Positions 1 through 12,130 of a stretch of DNA of 64,000 bases are shown piece by piece. The notes under the pieces were generated by a model that was given only the letters and a program-made list of their open reading frames with translations, searched no databases and was not told the origin of the DNA. The DNA lies in assembly GCA_006386115.1 (NCBI GenBank), contig VFIW01000022.1, forward strand, positions 62,001 through 126,000, given 5' to 3'. Positions within the stretch are counted from its first letter, which is position 1, and every line of letters starts with the position of its first letter. The DNA is from Globisporangium splendens. Taxonomy: Eukaryota; Oomycota; Peronosporomycetes; Pythiales; Pythiaceae. The translations under genes were made by a program, and so were the position numbers.

Positions 1-1144
1 TCTGCCATGTTATTGATTCACCGAGGCATGCTTGCGTTTCTGGGAGTATGCAAATCAATGCATCGCATCGTGCTTCCAACACCTAATTGTCATTGTACAC
101 CACCCGATGCGCCTGGGACATTGCTATCAACAGAATCGAGGTTGATGCAAATCCCGCCATGGTGAAGTACCCGATGTGCACTGAGGCAGTGTAGTCACCA
201 ACAGAGCTCGCCGAGAGTGAGGAATTGCACATTCGCCTGCTGATCATTTTCCGTGTTCTGAGTATTATACACCTCAAGTACGTATCCTTTTGGATCTTGT
301 AGAGCGTCAGTGACTCGCGCCGAAACTCCTTGTCCATTCGCCTCAGCACTTGCAGTCCGCGCCACCAAAGTCGCAGTGTTTGTCCGTCATCATCCACTCT
401 GGAAACCATCTCGGTCGTTTTCAAGTCCAGAAAGAACTGAAGTGCATGCACCAGCTTTCTCACTTGTGAAGAGTGCAATTCTGGGGAGATTTAGAGCTGC
501 AAGCATCGTGCCTGGACTTGTCTGCCATCCAATCGTTAACAACACAGAGAGGAAGACGAAAAGTTGCCAGTATGGAAGAGCACGTCCCAGACCATTGGCG
601 AGTTCGCGAGTTCGCGGAGCAAGTTGCGACCTGGACGGGCGTTCGGGGCAGCAAACATGCTGAACGATGCAGTGCAGTAGACGAGGGTCAACAATGAACG
701 ATTCTATTGCTTTGGTGCATATTTTGCACCTCCACACTGCAGAGGTTGAAGTCTGGCAAACACACACACTCGAAAAAGGAGAGGAAAGCGCAAAATGGGA
801 GCACACTATTGGCTATAATATCAACATGGATGCTCTATCATTGGTGGAAAAGTGACACGAGTGATCGCTCGACCCTCATTCGTCACCCAACGGTCAAGAT
901 ACTGAAGCAAGTTATCTTCTAGAATCAGGTCTGATGAGAAGATACTGATATGGTGTAGACCACATTCCTGCTGCTGTGCTGGTAGAGTCAAATGAGGTTT
1001 TTCCTCTTCGCATCAAGGTTTTTTGCATCCTGTTTTGCTTCATACTTTGCCTCATGTCGCTGCACTCATACACAGACAGACAAAGAAGCGCGAGTGAGTA
1101 GCTGCAACAAGCGCGCCTTCCTTCCTTCCTTCCTCCTGTGCGCC
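1..1144. other. Left-edge stretch, no confident gene
   Basis: No recognisable protein domain is present. On the minus strand, two partly overlapping open frames (about 806-390 and 478-83) each contain a hydrophobic stretch: one rich in F, L and V near 560-600, the other near 110-170. They could be exons of a small membrane-protein gene, but no convincing splice pair joins them. A CT-rich tract (CCTTCCTTCCTTCC) lies just before the Hook start codon. Confidence 0.3.
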
Positions 1145-4100
1145 ATGGACGACGCGGCGCAGCGCAGCCTCCTGCTGTGGGTACGTCTCTTATATGTGCA
1201 CACTAGCTTTACATATGTGTTGCTGTTTGGGGTCGGATAAATGCGTACGCGTCTTTGCGATCATGACGAGCTTCAACTCGAGGAAAGCAAACGGAGAACG
1301 AATGTGGGGTAAAGATTCTAAGCGGATATGTGTCCTATGGCTTGCGTGTGTATGTGTGTTGGTGACGCAGGTTCAGAGCTTCCATGAGACGATTGCGAGC
1401 GACATCCGCGTGGACTCGATGGTGGATCTCTGCGATGGCGTCTTTTTGGCCAAGATCATGCACCAAATGTACGTCTACCGGTCTCTCTCTCTTTCTCTTT
1501 ATGCCGTGGGCTGTATCAGATATGCTCACATGTGTTACTATGTGCTGTTATTGCTGTGGTTGGGTAGTGATCCAGAGTATTTGAATATGGAGCTGATCAA
1601 CGAACAGCCCGCGGGAAACTGGGCGTTGAAGACCAGTAACCTCAAGACTTTACTTCGAGCCATTGAGCTGTACTACAATGAGGAGCTGGGTCAACTGTGT
1701 GAAGCCAATGAGCTCATTGACGCGCATTTGATCGCGAAGGAGAACGACATCCGCGAAGTCGCCAAGCTCGCTGAGCTGATTCTCGGGTGCGCGGTCCAGT
1801 GCCCCAACCGGTCGGAGTACATCCACCTGATCATGGAGATGGAGGCGTCGGAGCAAGCGAGCATGATGCACATGATTGAGAACATCATGCACCGGTTCCA
1901 GGTGACGTCGCCTTCGGGCGGCCGCAATTCGCTCGCCAATAGCTCGTTTTCCTATATCAGTCACGAGGGCGAGACGTCCGAGAGCCTCGCGATCCAGCTC
2001 ACCCACGCGCTCGAGAAAGTGTCGTCTATGGAACTCAAGATGCTGGACATGGAGAACGAAAAGCGCGAACTCACGGAGCGGTTCGAGAACTCGCTGAGTG
2101 AGAAACAGAGTCTCGCTGACAAGTACGCGGCGTTAGAGGATGAACGCGACAAGCTGCTCGGCGAACGACAGAGCACGTTGACGCGCGACAACAAGAAGAT
2201 CCAGCAGATCGTTGAAGGTGAGATCCACGCGCTGACGCTCCAGCTGGAAGAGAAGAATGAAGAGCTGCAGCGCGTGAAGCGGGAATCCACGGAGCGGTTG
2301 ATGGTGCTTGAGAACGAAGTGCGTCGTCAAGCCGACGAGTTGGACATCTCGCGCTCGAAACTTGGTCAACTGGCGAAGTTGGAGTCGAGCGTGTCCAAGT
2401 ACAAGAAGAAGCTGGAGGAAATGAACTCGCTGCGTAACCAGGTGACGGATTTGGAGATGCACAATGCGCAGTACCTCGACAAGGTGCTCGATCTTGAGAG
2501 CACGGTGAAGACGATGCCAACCCTGAAGGCGCTTGTGGAGCGCTACAAGAACCAGGTCGTGGATTTGGAGACTGCGAACGTCGAAGCCGTGTCGAACAAC
2601 CAGGTCAAGGATCAAAAGATCCGTCGGCTGCAGGAAGAACTGGACAGTGCACTCGGTGGAAAGGAGTTTTTGGAGAGCCAAGTAGAAGAATTGCGCAGCC
2701 AGCTGACGAGTATGCAGCACCACGGTGCTATTGACACTGACGGTAGCATGCCGACGAGTGGTGGTGAAGGTGGCTTCAGTGCCGATGTTCTGCTCGGACG
2801 CGACGGCGGAAGCTCGCTGAGAGAACGAGTCGCTCGTCTGGAGCGGGAGAACGCACAACTGAAGAGCGGAAACGAGAATGCCGAAGCTGCGTACCTCTCG
2901 AATGAACTCGACATGGCACTCAAGGCAAAGGAGTCATTGCAAGTGTCTGTGGGCGAGTTGAAGAAGCAGAACGAAGAGCTGAGTGAGCAGTTGCGCGTTG
3001 CCCAGCAGCAACATCAGCAACAACTACAACAGCAAGCAGCACAATCCGGTTCAGCAGCAGCCGATGGTCGTCAGTACGCTGCTATCGCCGCCGGCTCGCA
3101 AGCAGTTGAAGCGGCCAGTGCAACGTCCAGCGCGACGTCCACTGCGACGTCGTCGTCGTCGACCCCAACTTCCCGCGCAGATGTATCGTCCGTGTCTCCT
3201 GTGGAACATACAGCGGCAGCAGGAGCTCCTGGTGCCTCAGCTGTCCCTGGCGTCACCGGCGTTCCTGGAGCCGTTGGTACTCCAGCCACAGGCGTTGCTG
3301 GTGGCGCGCCGTCGCAACTGATGGCTGCACCGGGTGTTGCCGGCTCGCTTTCGAGTGCGGCTGTGGCGGAGACCGTCGTCAGTGGCATCACAGCGGTCCA
3401 AGTTGCCGCCTACGAAGAGAAGATTCAGAAACTGGTGCGTACTCTGCCTGTTCCTGCACAACAGCTTGATTTGCACAAAAAGCACAAGATACTCGCAGTC
3501 GCGCTGGCATCACTCGCGGTGTTGCATCAGTCCATTGAAGGGTGGGAGGAGCTGCTGGATCGATTCCAAGTGTCGATCTTTTCGTTGCTTGCCTTCTTGA
3601 TGGGAGTGCTTGTGCGGACACGCACTGCGAACGATGCCATTGCGACGTGAGGGGATTTGTTTGTGCGCTGCTGCGTGTGTGTATTGGTATGAATTGTATA
3701 TGTATGAATTGCTGGAGTGCGAGAGGCAGACGGGTGATGACGATGATGAAGGCGATGGGAGTGGAAGAAGTTAAAAAGATACCAAAAGTGTATCCTAGTG
3801 GCAGTATAAACATGAATGCCCAAGATGTGTGGTGTTCATCGGGTCGCGCACGCGACCTAATGCGACTGTGGGTGCATCTATACGCGTCCATATACGCTGT
3901 CTGTCCATCGAGTCAGTCCGTCTCCGTGCCATCGTCGTCGTCGTCGTCTCGTCCTCTGCCTCTTGTTCCCCAGATGCTTGCAGCGTGGCGTGTCTGTGCC
4001 TAATGTACCCATCGTGTCATCATCTGATGCTAACATGTGATGGTGGAATGGATCTTGTCATGTGTTTGGTCTCATGCAGCAAGCTGATGCGGAGATCGTG

Positions 4101-4607
4101 GATTCGATGCGCGTGACGGTCGCGGAGCTCACGAACCGCTTGAAGGACAAGGAATCAATCATCAACGAGATCGCCGAGCAGCGCGCGAAACTCGAGAATT
4201 ACACCAAGAAGACGCTGCACGCCGTACAGACCAAGTACATGGTCGCGGTAAGCTCGCATCGCAACCAGATCAACGAGAAGCAAGAGCGCGTCGACCTGCT
4301 GGAGAAGAAACTCAAGGAGATCCGCGCGTCGTACTCGCGCGAGCAAGCGCTCATGATGTCGTCGTTTTATGAGGTACGTCCGTGTTTGTATAGAGAGTGC
4401 TGCTGTTGTGTGGATGTTGTCGTCTCGTTGTGAACATGTGCAACGCTTCTGCGACACATGCTGACTCATTCTTTCTATCTTTTTTTCTAGATTGGCACGG
4501 AGATGCAGCGCCGCACGATGTTGCCGCAGGGCCAGGCCCAAGGCGCGGGCTCGTCGTGGCTCGCGAGTAAGCGAACCGAAGAGCGCGCCAAGCGACGAAA
4601 TTTCTAA
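1145..4607 (+). CDS. Hook-family microtubule/dynein adaptor protein
   Basis: Five exons are inferred: 1145-1180, 1371-1468, 1568-3434, 4080-4373 and 4491-4607, all with GT..AG introns, giving about 803 residues. The N-terminus (about residues 1-160) matches the Hook domain; the landmarks are VDLCDGVFLAKIMHQID, GNWALKTSNLKTLLRAI and ELILGCAVQCPN. A long coiled coil follows (about 200-590). Next comes a Q-, A-, T- and G/P-rich low-complexity linker (about 600-740), unusual inside a Hook protein, and then a second coiled coil. The C-terminus carries a conserved-looking SSWLASKR tail. Hook proteins link cargo to dynein and microtubules, and the Hook domain binds dynein light intermediate chain. 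The start in the 36-nt first exon is chosen because splicing gives an unbroken Hook domain. The 645-nt intron 3 is long for this region. Confidence 0.88.
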
Positions 4608-4886
4608 AGAAACCAAACGCGCGAATGGTAGAGGCTGTTGTGCAGAGATGCAGAGGTGATAAAAAGGTTTTCCCGGCACACGAAGAGGAGTATAAATCGA
4701 CAGCATGTTGGTGTCTTCAAGTGTTTGTTTGTTTTGCGGCAGGCGACTATAGGAGGATGTAGATATACATGCGTTTACCACCCTTTCTTTTCAGTTCATT
4801 TTGCTGTTCTTGTTCGTCAGCGCGTCGCTGTGCTTTGCGCCTAGTGCATCATGTATTTCGCGTGCTCCTTTCGGCAGCTCTTACAG

Positions 4887-6270
4887 TTACTCGACAACGC
4901 TGACGCCGAGGTTCACGAGCGCTCGCGTGGCTTGCTGGCATATCCGGTCGTTTGGGGATCGCACGAGCGTCTGGAGTGCATCGACGCCGCCAAGATCGAT
5001 GATCAACTGCTTGTTCTCGGCTGCAAGACAAAAATAAAAACAAAAATATCGGCACACGAAATTTGTAAGTTGTCGTCAGCGGTTCTTTTCACAAGGTTAG
5101 CGCCAAAGAAGAAGAGTTCAAGTAGTAAGTAGAACGCACGGTTGACCGAGAGGTTGCGCAAAGCACGCGCGACTTGGGACTGGAGCTCGACGGATTCCGA
5201 GCGCGCGCCGTCGATGATTGGCTTCAGACCGCCTTCTCGCGCGATCTCGACTTCGTTTGCATCTATTATGTAGCAAACAAACAGCACGATGCAGTCAGTG
5301 TCTTGTTGTTTCGCCGCAGTTGCCTACAGCAGAGACTCTGTACCATTCACGGCCAAGTTGGCGAGCGCCGCGATGGCTTCGACGGCGACGCCGATTTGCT
5401 TGGAGCTCGCGAGGTCGATTAGCGGTTTGATGCCGCCAGCCTTAGCGATGCGCTCCTTGTTGTCGACTAATACATCACGGTGGCCAATCCACAAACACAA
5501 AGTGAGCACCTTAATGCTGCAAAGGCGGGAATCACGTAGTAAACAATACACAGGCACACACCGTTGACGCCCAGGTTGGCAAGCGCCTTGGCCGCTTGAC
5601 GCTGCACGTGCTCGTTCGGACTCTGCAGCAGGTCAATCAGCATGTCGATGCCGCCCTCGGTCGCCATCCTCGACTGGTTGTCCGCTGCGGTTCATTTTAA
5701 AGCGCACACAACCGTAGCTTAGGGAAATCCATCATCCGCAAGAGCAATACAACAATAAGAAGACAGACGTACAGTTGACGGAGAGGTTCGCGAGTGCGTG
5801 CGCCGCCAGCCGTTGCACTTCCGTGTCCTTGGACTGCGTCAGCGGCAGCAGCAGCTTGAGCCCCTCGAGCTCCACGATCTGCACCTGCCGGTCCGCTGCA
5901 TACACACATAGACATAGCCAACACAGCGTTAGAGCCAACCACCAAAGCCAAATAACTGCAAAAAGGTGTGCAAAGACGCACGCTTGACGGCCTCGTTGGC
6001 GAGTTTCTCGGCGACCTCGCGCTGGAGACTCGTGTCGGCCGACTTGGCGTACACGATCAGCCGCTGCAGGTTCACGCGCAGCGCCTCCGTGAACGCGTCA
6101 TCTGCATGCATGGCCCCATGATATTAGCATCATATTAAAGCCTCCCTCACTCTTCATGCACAGAGAGGGGGGAGGGAGGGAGAGATCCAAACGCCCTTCG
6201 CGGCTTTACCAGTGGCGTCGTCCTCGAACGTGAACTCGTCCTTGCTCCCCTTGGCGCTGGCGTTGCCCAT
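4887..6270 (-). CDS. Armadillo-repeat protein with N-myristoylation motif, one repeat per exon
   Basis: Seven exons are inferred on the minus strand. Exon 1 (6270-6210) encodes MGNASAKGSKDEFTFEDDATG, whose G2 and A6 fit an N-myristoylation signal. Each of the next six exons encodes one roughly 42-residue armadillo repeat ending in ALANLSVN or a variant, and every intron falls at the same phase just after that motif. Repeat cores include GGIKPLIDLASSKQ, GGIDMLIDLLQSPN and GGVDALQTLVRSPN. The stop is at 4889-4887, giving about 300 residues. Myristoylated ARM proteins such as yeast Vac8 act as membrane-anchored scaffolds; a similar role here is inference. The gene diverges from the PH-SMP gene, with about 620 bp between their starts. 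Confidence 0.85.
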
Positions 6271-6894
6271 TGCGCTCGCTAAGTCAACACGCTGACAGCC
6301 CACAAGTGCTCTCGTAATGCCACGCGCTTCTCTCTCGCTCAGCTTCTTGGACGCGAGGGCGTTTTCTGCGCAATGGCAGCTCGAGGTGACCTTTGGAGAG
6401 CCGCTCACATCAGCAGCTCAGGCTCGAATGTGGTCCACACCACACAAATCTCACTCATAAACTCGACAAACACCAGTAAGTTGCGTACAAATGTTGAGTT
6501 TTGGAGAGATAAGTGTTCAGTGCATTTGTATGCTGTTCAGTAGGCTTTGCACAATCATCTGAACCGATCCATACAGTAGGAGAGGATGCGTTTGATACCA
6601 CAGTGACACAAGATCTGCATCTCAGATATGCTCTTCCGTAGGTTGAAGTTGCACCCATGTGTCATTCTTGCAGTCTCAGGTATTTCTGGTTGCTCTCGAG
6701 AAACTCCTGCAGATCGTTGGAGTATTTTTACGGAAAGAGACAACGCGAGGGGAAAAAAAGGAGCGCTTGGGCTATGTTTGAATGCCTCCGAGTGTCTCTG
6801 CACCACCAGCAGCAGCTCCAAAGCTCTGAGGCTGAAGTTGTGGCAGGGTATCGTCACGGAATCACTCAGCGATCCGTCAATTCAAACGAGCAGC
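6271..6894. promoter_or_regulatory. Divergent intergenic region between ARM and PH-SMP genes
   Basis: This 624-bp gap separates two divergent start codons. The PH-SMP reading frame stays open upstream to 6628, so an earlier start cannot be excluded, but that extension has no domain-like sequence. No RNA gene is visible. The stretch probably holds both promoters (inference). Confidence 0.4.
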
Positions 6895-9800
6895 ATGGCT
6901 CCGACGTTCTCGTTGCATGGAGGCGATTCGAGAAGGTTTTCTCTCATGCATCCACATTCACCACCAAAGACGCCAGCAGAAGAAGAAGCTGATGCGGCGA
7001 CTGTCGTCCGACCTGCAGTCGAGACCTCGCTGTCGGCTCAAACTCCGTTTGAAGCGCCACAGCGTCGACGTAGTAGCATCGCCCCGAGCGAGGATGAGAG
7101 CACCAGCCTCTCGTATCGAGAAGATCCACCCGAGGATTTTCTCAGCACCACCATAGCGAACCTCGACTCCACAGCAAGCCAAGTAGGGGACCACAGTCAC
7201 ACGCTAGACTCTACGGCTCCACCACCATGCATACGCAACCACAACTACCAGCGCAAATCCTCCCTCGACCGCGAGTCCATCGAAGGCTACATGGTTATGC
7301 ACGTCAAGAAACCGAGACGCACGCGCATGCCGCAGTTCCACCTGGCACGCGCGCCGTCGTTCTTCGTCGTCGCCGACGCCAAGAAGCACGTGCTCGAGGT
7401 CTACAGCAACGAGACCAAGTCCGAGCTCATCTACCTGCTCTCGCTGACGAACGCCGTGCTCAATTTCGAGTCCGACGACGCCAACATGGTAATGGAGAAA
7501 TGCTTTTGCATCGAGGTCAAGACGTGGAAAAAACGCAACACCGTCACGTTCAAGCACCAGTGCTTTGTGTTCTTCGAGGACAACCAGGTGCGGATGCTGC
7601 TCTGGGTGAAATGCATCCACCTCGCGATCAAGAAGGCGTCATCATCGTCAGTCCTGGGAGGCATGTTACACGACGACCACCGCGCGTTCTTCCGCTCCTC
7701 GGCTGCGTCCAATACATCCGACGTCAGCGACGACGACGCGGAGCAGCAGTACGTCTACGAACATCATCATCATCATCACGACGGCGAGCGGGACTCAGAG
7801 AATACGGCAAGCGGGTTCACGGGTGATGGCCACGAGTCTCTAGGCGATCACCGAGGCAGTGGTAGCGGTCGCGAGTCTGCCACCAGCGTCCGAGAACGAC
7901 TGGCAATCGACCCGAATGCCGCCGTTCGTGGCGCACCACCAAGCGGACAAAAAGAGCCGAAAACGCCGTTCAATCGTCTTAATGCGATGTTTTCGCATCA
8001 CAAGAGTCCGAAAGCAGCTGCCTCAGGCGGGGACAACGCCAAAGAGAGCAGCAAAACAGGAGCAGCAGCGGCTGCAGCCGCACTTCTTTCGCCAAAGAAG
8101 CTCCACTTGCCAACGTCTTCATCCTCCTCTTCAACTTCGACCTTAAAGAACCAGTTCCATACTCGATCATCGACACTGAAGCCAAACGCAACGGGCACCA
8201 GCACGCCGACGGTCTTTGGTAGCTCACAAGAAGCCATGCAGGCGCGCAAACGAGACGAAGAGCTCCAGTACCTCAACGGTGGTCGTGGCGGATACAGCAT
8301 GTCGTCCTCCAATGCGTCCTCCACGAGTCCACATCACGATGGCGTCTCTGAGGACGTCACGTCCAGTCGCTTGCGTGAGTACACGATTCCGCCCAAGGTT
8401 CAACGGCACATCGTCCCCGACGCCAAGCCCGAGCGCGTGACTGCGCGTCAGACGCTGGACAACAAAATCATGTTCGTCCTGCACCGCTGCGTCGTGCTCT
8501 GGGTCGCCTTCGTCGGCGGCATCCTCGAGGCGTCGATCTTTTTGCCCATCGCGGCCGCTGGCATATTCAAACACGTGTGCCCTCAGCCAGAAGGCGACGG
8601 CGACGGCAGCGAGTTTCTGGTCGACGATCGCTGCCATCGTCGTGTACCTTGCGAGTCGTATGCAGGGCTCGCTGGGCATCGTCACCATCTGCACGTCGCT
8701 GTACTTGTGGTGCTACGCCGAGTTCAAGAACCAGCACCGGAGACACCGACTTCGCATCGCCGACAGACTTCGCTACGTAGAAGAGCATTGCGACACCAAC
8801 AACTTCGCTCACGTCGATGTATCGTACCTCATGCGTCATCTCTGGCTGTTGAACGGCTTTCCATGTTGACGCCTTGCTGTGCTGTTGTTTGCCTTGTCCA
8901 GATCCCGAATTGGATTTGTCATCCGGACGTCGATCGCATCGAGTGGCTCAACAAAGTGCTCGTCACGTACGTTGCATCTATCTTGCTCGAGGCTTTTGCT
9001 GTGACCACCATCTAATGCATTGCGGGTATTGGCACAGGGGCTGGCCATACATGAAGCTTGCAATCCGGGCACGCTTCATCTTTCCATGTCGCTCTCGTCC
9101 ATCGCTGCAGTCATGCTGACCTCCACCGCTCTCTCTTGTGCTCATGCTACACAGAACTCGCTCATGGGGTGCTTGAACCCGCTGCTCGACGCTCAAAGGT
9201 CTGCGTTCATGAGCTCACTCTCGATCGTGCGCATGGACCTGGGCACGCGCACGCCGCACATCAGCGGCGTCAAGTTCGTGAGCGCGAACGCACTCACCGA
9301 AGAAGTGACGCTCGACGTCGACGTGCGCGTCGTGACGGACCACAGCCTGGTCGCTGAGCTCCGCATGGTGTCCAACCTCGGTGCCGCCGCTGTCGTCTCG
9401 CTGCGCGACCTCTTCCTCGTCGGCACACTGCGCATCACGCTCAACCCGCTCTGCGTCGACTGGCCCTGCTTCAGGTGCGTTGCCGTCCGTTGTGCTTTGT
9501 CGTAGGCGTGAGTGCGTTTCTGGTACTGATTCGTTGCTTCCTTGCTCCTGCTGTTATGTGTGCCGGTGCTTGATGCAGCGCGCTGAGTCTCTCGTTCACA
9601 AGGTACATTCTCTGCTCCGTTTTCCTTTCTTTCTTTCTTTCTTTCTCGTGCGTTTCTTCGATGAGCCAGACGCATTCATTTGCATATTGCATGTGGTTGC
9701 AGCCGCCCCATGTTCGATTTCTCGCTCACGGCCGCCAAGATCAACATCGCCAACGTGCCCTTCGCCTCCGAATGGTGACGTCGTGCTTCTCTCTTTTGAT

Positions 9801-9982
9801 GTTTTGATGGCACGTCCACAGGGACTCACAGTGTGCGTGTCTGTAGGCTGCATATGTTCCTGCACGACCTGCTCCTCGACTACTTCGTGTGGCCCAAGGT
9901 CGTCAACATCCCATTGTGGGGCGACGACCCCGTCACGACGTCCACGGCGCCATTTGCAGCAAGCTTCACCACGACAGGGTGA
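6895..9982 (+). CDS. PH domain plus SMP lipid-transfer domain membrane protein
   Basis: The chosen start, MAPTFSLHGG, precedes a disordered S/T-rich N-terminus. A PH-like domain lies at about residues 131-250 (7288-7640). A low-complexity linker with a His run follows. Two hydrophobic segments come next (VVLWVAFVGGILEASIFLPI and STIAAIVVYLA, about 8490-8660), which could be an ER membrane hairpin. The C-terminus is an SMP domain spread over short exons, recognised by HPDVDRIEWLNKVL, WPYMKLAI, LMGCLNPLLDAQR and LHDLLLDYFVWPKV. The order resembles extended synaptotagmins and other tethers that move lipids at ER contact sites. Two joins are imperfect: the frame changes by one base at about 8560-8600, and no standard splice fits at 8864-8901. 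The intron before 9154 would use a GC donor. These may be sequence errors. Confidence 0.78.
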
Positions 9983-10473
9983 CTTCAAGGACTCATTTAT
10001 GAAAGTCATGCGTTTGTCGATTTGGGATGAGGTTTTCTATTTGGTCAACATGATAAACGCGGGCATTTGGTCAACATTCTAATTGATATGTAAATTTCCA
10101 TGCCTTTATAATTGATACTGACAACAGCATGCACTTCAAATTGAACTCATCAGCAGCATGTCGGAATGCAAATGCTCTGATTGACACTCGATAAGCAACC
10201 TTTCATATAATATATTATAATTACTGCATTTGTTGCATTTTCGATTGTCTCTTCAAATTGATAGCAACCAATTGCTGCTGTTGCAAACCAACATCTAGCA
10301 AACTCCACAGGTTCTACACCACACCAATCATCCGCCAGCCCTACCCCGTACGCTGACACCCTTCTCCGCTCCGCTGTCCTTGTGGTCACTCATCCTTCAC
10401 TGCACACAGTCGCCATTCGGACAGAGCTCTTCGACGTCGAAAGCACCAGCGAAACGAGAGAGGAACAAGAAGA
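9983..10473. other. Intergenic, AT-rich, no gene seen
   Basis: This is an AT-rich gap between the PH-SMP stop and the NFU1 start. No ORF with domain-like content and no tRNA-like fold is visible. The last 100 bases presumably contain the NFU1 promoter; a TCACTCATCC segment at about 10384 is only a loose match to the oomycete initiator. Confidence 0.4.
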
Positions 10474-11578
10474 ATGCGCGCGTCCGCCCTGCGCTCCCTG
10501 CTGCGCGCCAGCGCCACTGCTGCCGTCGCTACTACTGCACGCTCTGCTTCCAGCGGCCAGCGCGGCGCGCGTGCGCTCAGCTCGCTTGTGCGCCACCGCA
10601 ACAACGCGATGCGCAGTGCTACTGCTGACATCACACAAGGTCCGTTCGCCAAGTCGAGCGGCGCGGCGCGCTCGATGTTCATCCAGACCGAGCCGACGCC
10701 GAACCCACAGAGCGTCAAGTTTTTGCCTGGCGAAGTGGTGCTCGACGACCGCTTCTCGACCGGTGTGGTGCGTTTATATGTGATATGGGATGTGCTCGTT
10801 AAAAGTTGCCGTGTAAAGCTCGCTCACGCTGTCATTGTGTGTCATGGCGCCATTCGTAGGACTTCACGCCTGGCTCGGAGGAAATGCGCCGCTCGCCGTT
10901 GGCCAAGAAGCTGTTCCAGATCGAAGGCGTCCAGCGCGTGTTCTTCGGCAAGGACTTCATCTCTGTCACCAAGGACGAAGACATCGACTGGGATGTACGT
11001 CTGATGCGAGTCATCATTACTTCGCATATATGGTCTAAACTTCTTCCAACTGATGGCTTTTTGTGCACCTGTAGGCGCTGAAAGCGGAGATCTTTGCGAC
11101 GATTATGGATTTCTACGCCACGGGCGAGGACGTGATGTCCGATGAGCCAGTGATCACTGTGCGTGAGCCTCTTTGTCATCCCCTTGTTCTACTTGCCATG
11201 TCATTGCGCTCACATTCATAATATGAACTCGTGTAGGATACGACGATCTTGCCGGATGACGACGAAGTCGTGGCGATGATCAAGGAGCTGCTCGAGCAGC
11301 GGATCCGTCCGTCGGTGCAGGACGACGGCGGCGACATTTTCTACAAGGGCTTTGACGAAGCCACGGGGATCGTGCGCGTGCAGCTCGCGGGCTCGTGCGC
11401 CGGATGCCCGAGCTCCTCGGTCACGCTCAAGAACGGCGTCGAGAATATGCTCAAGCACTACATCCCGGAGGTGCGCGGCATCGAGGAGTGGGTCGACGAG
11501 GGGCTCACGCAGCTCAACGAGAAGGAGTTCCAGACGTTTGAGCAGAAGCTGCGCGCCGCAGGCATCATGAGCGAGTGA
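10474..11578 (+). CDS. NFU1: NFU1-type mitochondrial iron-sulfur cluster scaffold
   Basis: Four exons (10474-10767, 10860-10994, about 11076-11158 and 11237-11578) give 284 residues. The first 60 residues are rich in R, A and S without acids, as in a mitochondrial presequence. The Nfu N-terminal domain follows, with [37 protein letters not shown] and the SVTK segment. The C-terminal NifU-like domain carries the cluster-binding CxxC in GSCAGCPSS (about 11391-11420). NFU1 delivers [4Fe-4S] clusters to mitochondrial targets such as lipoyl synthase and respiratory enzymes. Length and domain order match the family and all splice sites are canonical. Confidence 0.95.
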
Positions 11579-12130
11579 GTGAGGCCGCCTGTCATAGTCG
11601 AAGAAGAGATGCTGACTCACTGTCTCCATCGCTTTTCGCATAACTGAAGCTTTAATACACATACAAAAATGGAAGCCTTGGCATTAACACGCGACTTGAG
11701 GCTTCCGCTGGGATCTCGCAGTCCGCGTGAATGTGCCGAGTCTTTTGGACGACACTAATGGCGCTCGTAGCCCTTCGAATAAGGCGAACGAGCGCATGTG
11801 CGTCACCCTTGATGGGTGCACATCAGTGTGTATTTCGGAGGAGGCAGAATTCGTTTTTAAAATGCGAATCGCAACTGCTGCTGGCCAAGTGCGAGCATAC
11901 GTTTTTGCAAAGATAAAGCCATCCACTATTTATATCCCGCGAGTGTGAGTTGTGGTGGTTTGTTTATCCACGAAAGGAGGAAAAGAGGGAGGGGGTCACT
12001 TCAACGCATTCGCTCGCATCGTCACACTCTCGCGTCTCTGAGTCACGTTCGTACGTTGACGGAGCAGATGGCGGACTCTCCACAGTGTTAAAGCCTCTTT
12101 CCATTCGCACTCACCACGGAGAACGAAATC
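11579..12130. other. Intergenic, no gene seen
   Basis: This gap holds the NFU1 3' end and the presumed MYB promoter. Two short ORFs on opposite strands at about 11690-11950 mirror each other and have no domain-like features, so they are not called. Confidence 0.4.

Noticed and set aside
473..922. Several short + strand ORFs near the left edge
   Set aside because: They overlap each other in different frames and show no protein-like pattern.
2133..2858. 241-codon minus-strand ORF within the Hook gene
   Set aside because: It mirrors the coiled-coil coding sequence (L/H/R-rich) and has no independent support.
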